Below, piece after piece: positions 5,663-6,503 of a stretch of DNA of 6,503 nt. The DNA lies in assembly GCA_031546715.1 (NCBI GenBank), contig JAVBKA010000074.1, positions 1 through 6,503 of the forward strand, written 5' to 3'. How positions within the stretch are numbered: the stretch's first letter is position 1; every line of letters starts with the position of its first letter. Origin of the DNA: JAVBKA01 sp031546715. Lineage in GTDB: Bacteria > Bacillota > Clostridia > Oscillospirales > UBA929. The notes beneath the pieces were generated by a model. It ran no database searches. It was not told the DNA's origin and was given only the letters and a program-made list of their open reading frames with translations. The position numbers and the translations under genes are program-made.

Positions 5663-6503
5663 ATTCGTCTTCTTCTTCGATGTGATGCTTGGTGTCCTCA
5701 ATAACCTTTTGCTGAACCATTGGCGGTGCGTCCTCGTAGCGGACAAACTCAAAGTCAAACGAGCCTCTGCCATGGGTCATGGAGCGCAGGTCGATAGCAT
5801 ACGAGGTCATTTCAGCCATTGGAACTTCGGCTTCGACGACCTGACCTTCCTCACCTGGGTTCATTCCCATAACGCGACCGCGGCGTTTATTCAAATCGCC
5901 GATAACGTCGCCCATGTAAGTATCTGGAATATAAACCTTTAATGCGCCCACAGGCTCTAGCAAAACGGGGTTAGCCAGCGGCAAGCCAGTCTTATACGCA
6001 ATTCCGGCGGCAAGCTTAAACGCCATTTCAGATGAGTCAACATCATGATACGAGCCGTCAACCAAGGTAGCCTTTAGGAAAACCACAGGGAAGCCCGCAA
6101 GAACACCGCGGAAAATACGGTCACGGAGACCTTTTTCAACAGCGGGATGGAAGTTTTTAGGGACACTACCGCCGAAGATTTTTTCTTCAAACACTAAATC
6201 TTCAACATCACCAGGCTCAAACTCAATTTTAACATGACCGTACTGACCGTGTCCGCCCGATTGCTTTTTATGCTTACCTTCAACAAGCACTTTCTTGCGA
6301 ATCTTTTCACGGTAAGGCACGCGAGGCTCTTCCGATTCTACCTCCACGCCGAATTTATTCTTAAGGCGGGACGCAAGGACGTCAATATGAATATCACCTT
6401 GACCTGAAACTACCATTTGATGTGTTTCAGCGTCATTCTTAACGGTGAATGTAAAGTCTTCTTCAGCCATACGAGTTAAGCCAGATGCAATTTTTTCTTC
6501 GCC
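5661..6503 (-). CDS. fusA: Elongation factor G-like translational GTPase, C-terminal part (5' end outside window)
   Basis: The frame is open from base 6503 down to the stop at 5661-5663, giving the last 280 residues of a ribosomal translocase-type protein. True EF-G drives movement of tRNAs and mRNA after peptide bond formation. Visible parts are the end of domain III (about 1-54, with SGQGDIHIDVL), domain IV (about 58-175, with QSGGHGQYGHV at 81-91 and the decoding-site tip DGSYHDVDSSEMAFK at 149-163) and domain V (about 178-265, with YMGDVIGDLNKRRG and the MTHGRGSF segment), then an acidic tail HHIEEEDE. The GTPase domain lies outside the window. The lysine-rich KKVLVEGKHKKQ, the GGHGQYGH form and the MNPGEEGQVVEAEVP stretch resemble the second EF-G paralogue (FusA2 type) of many Clostridia more than the housekeeping EF-G. 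That assignment is from memory of family patterns. An internal ATG at 6470 is not a start, as homologous sequence continues upstream. Confidence 0.93.
   Translation of the reverse strand, partial: GEEKIASGLTRMAEEDFTFTVKNDAETHQMVVSGQGDIHIDVLASRLKNKFGVEVESEEPRVPYREKIRKKVLVEGKHKKQSGGHGQYGHVKIEFEPGDVEDLVFEEKIFGGSVPKNFHPAVEKGLRDRIFRGVLAGFPVVFLKATLVDGSYHDVDSSEMAFKLAAGIAYKTGLPLANPVLLEPVGALKVYIPDTYMGDVIGDLNKRRGRVMGMNPGEEGQVVEAEVPMAEMTSYAIDLRSMTHGRGSFDFEFVRYEDAPPMVQQKVIEDTKHHIEEEDE

Noticed and set aside
5682..5942. Plus-strand open frame opposite the EF-G-like gene
   Set aside because: It overlaps the conserved domain V on the other strand and has no recognisable motif.
5661..6503. Tetracycline-resistance ribosomal protection protein (TetM type)
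   Set aside because: The EF-G domain IV motifs QSGGHGQYGHV and DGSYHDVDSSEMAFK and the domain V motif YMGDVIGDLNKRRG are retained. Ribosomal protection proteins diverge strongly in these places.

Overview
The window looks like ordinary chromosomal sequence from a low-to-moderate G+C Gram-positive, most likely a Clostridia-type Firmicute. This is inferred from gene style, from strong purine-rich ribosome binding sites, and from the family resemblance of the kinases and the EF-G paralogue to clostridial proteins. No marker here fixes the genus. There are no tRNAs, rRNAs, CRISPR arrays, insertion sequences or phage genes.

Layout, left to right. Positions 1-556 (+) hold the C-terminal 184 codons of an HtrA/DegP-type serine protease: the catalytic-serine strand, one PDZ domain and a disordered tail. 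A GC-rich hairpin (569-592) with a poor T tail follows. Next comes a first two-component system: an OmpR-family response regulator (631-1293) and a two-transmembrane, HAMP-containing histidine kinase (1308-2825). A 203-base intergenic region (2826-3028) carries a candidate promoter, a small palindrome, a long hairpin whose 3' arm is a consensus Shine-Dalgarno sequence, and a possible 13-codon leader ORF that ends inside the next gene's ribosome binding site. A second two-component system follows: another OmpR-family regulator (3029-3721), overlapped by 32 bases by an unusual multi-membrane-segment histidine kinase (3690-5597). A strong bidirectional terminator (5611-5662) separates it from a convergent gene on the minus strand, the C-terminal 280 codons of an elongation factor G-like protein (5661-6503).

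The protease and both signalling systems lie on one strand. HtrA proteases are commonly linked to envelope-stress two-component systems, so the first pair may sense envelope or protein-folding stress; this is inference from position. The second pair probably has its own promoter, and its kinase is translationally coupled to its regulator. Neither regulator's targets can be read from this window. The part most worth a second look is the structured leader upstream of the second regulator. I do not see a clearly novel multi-gene system.
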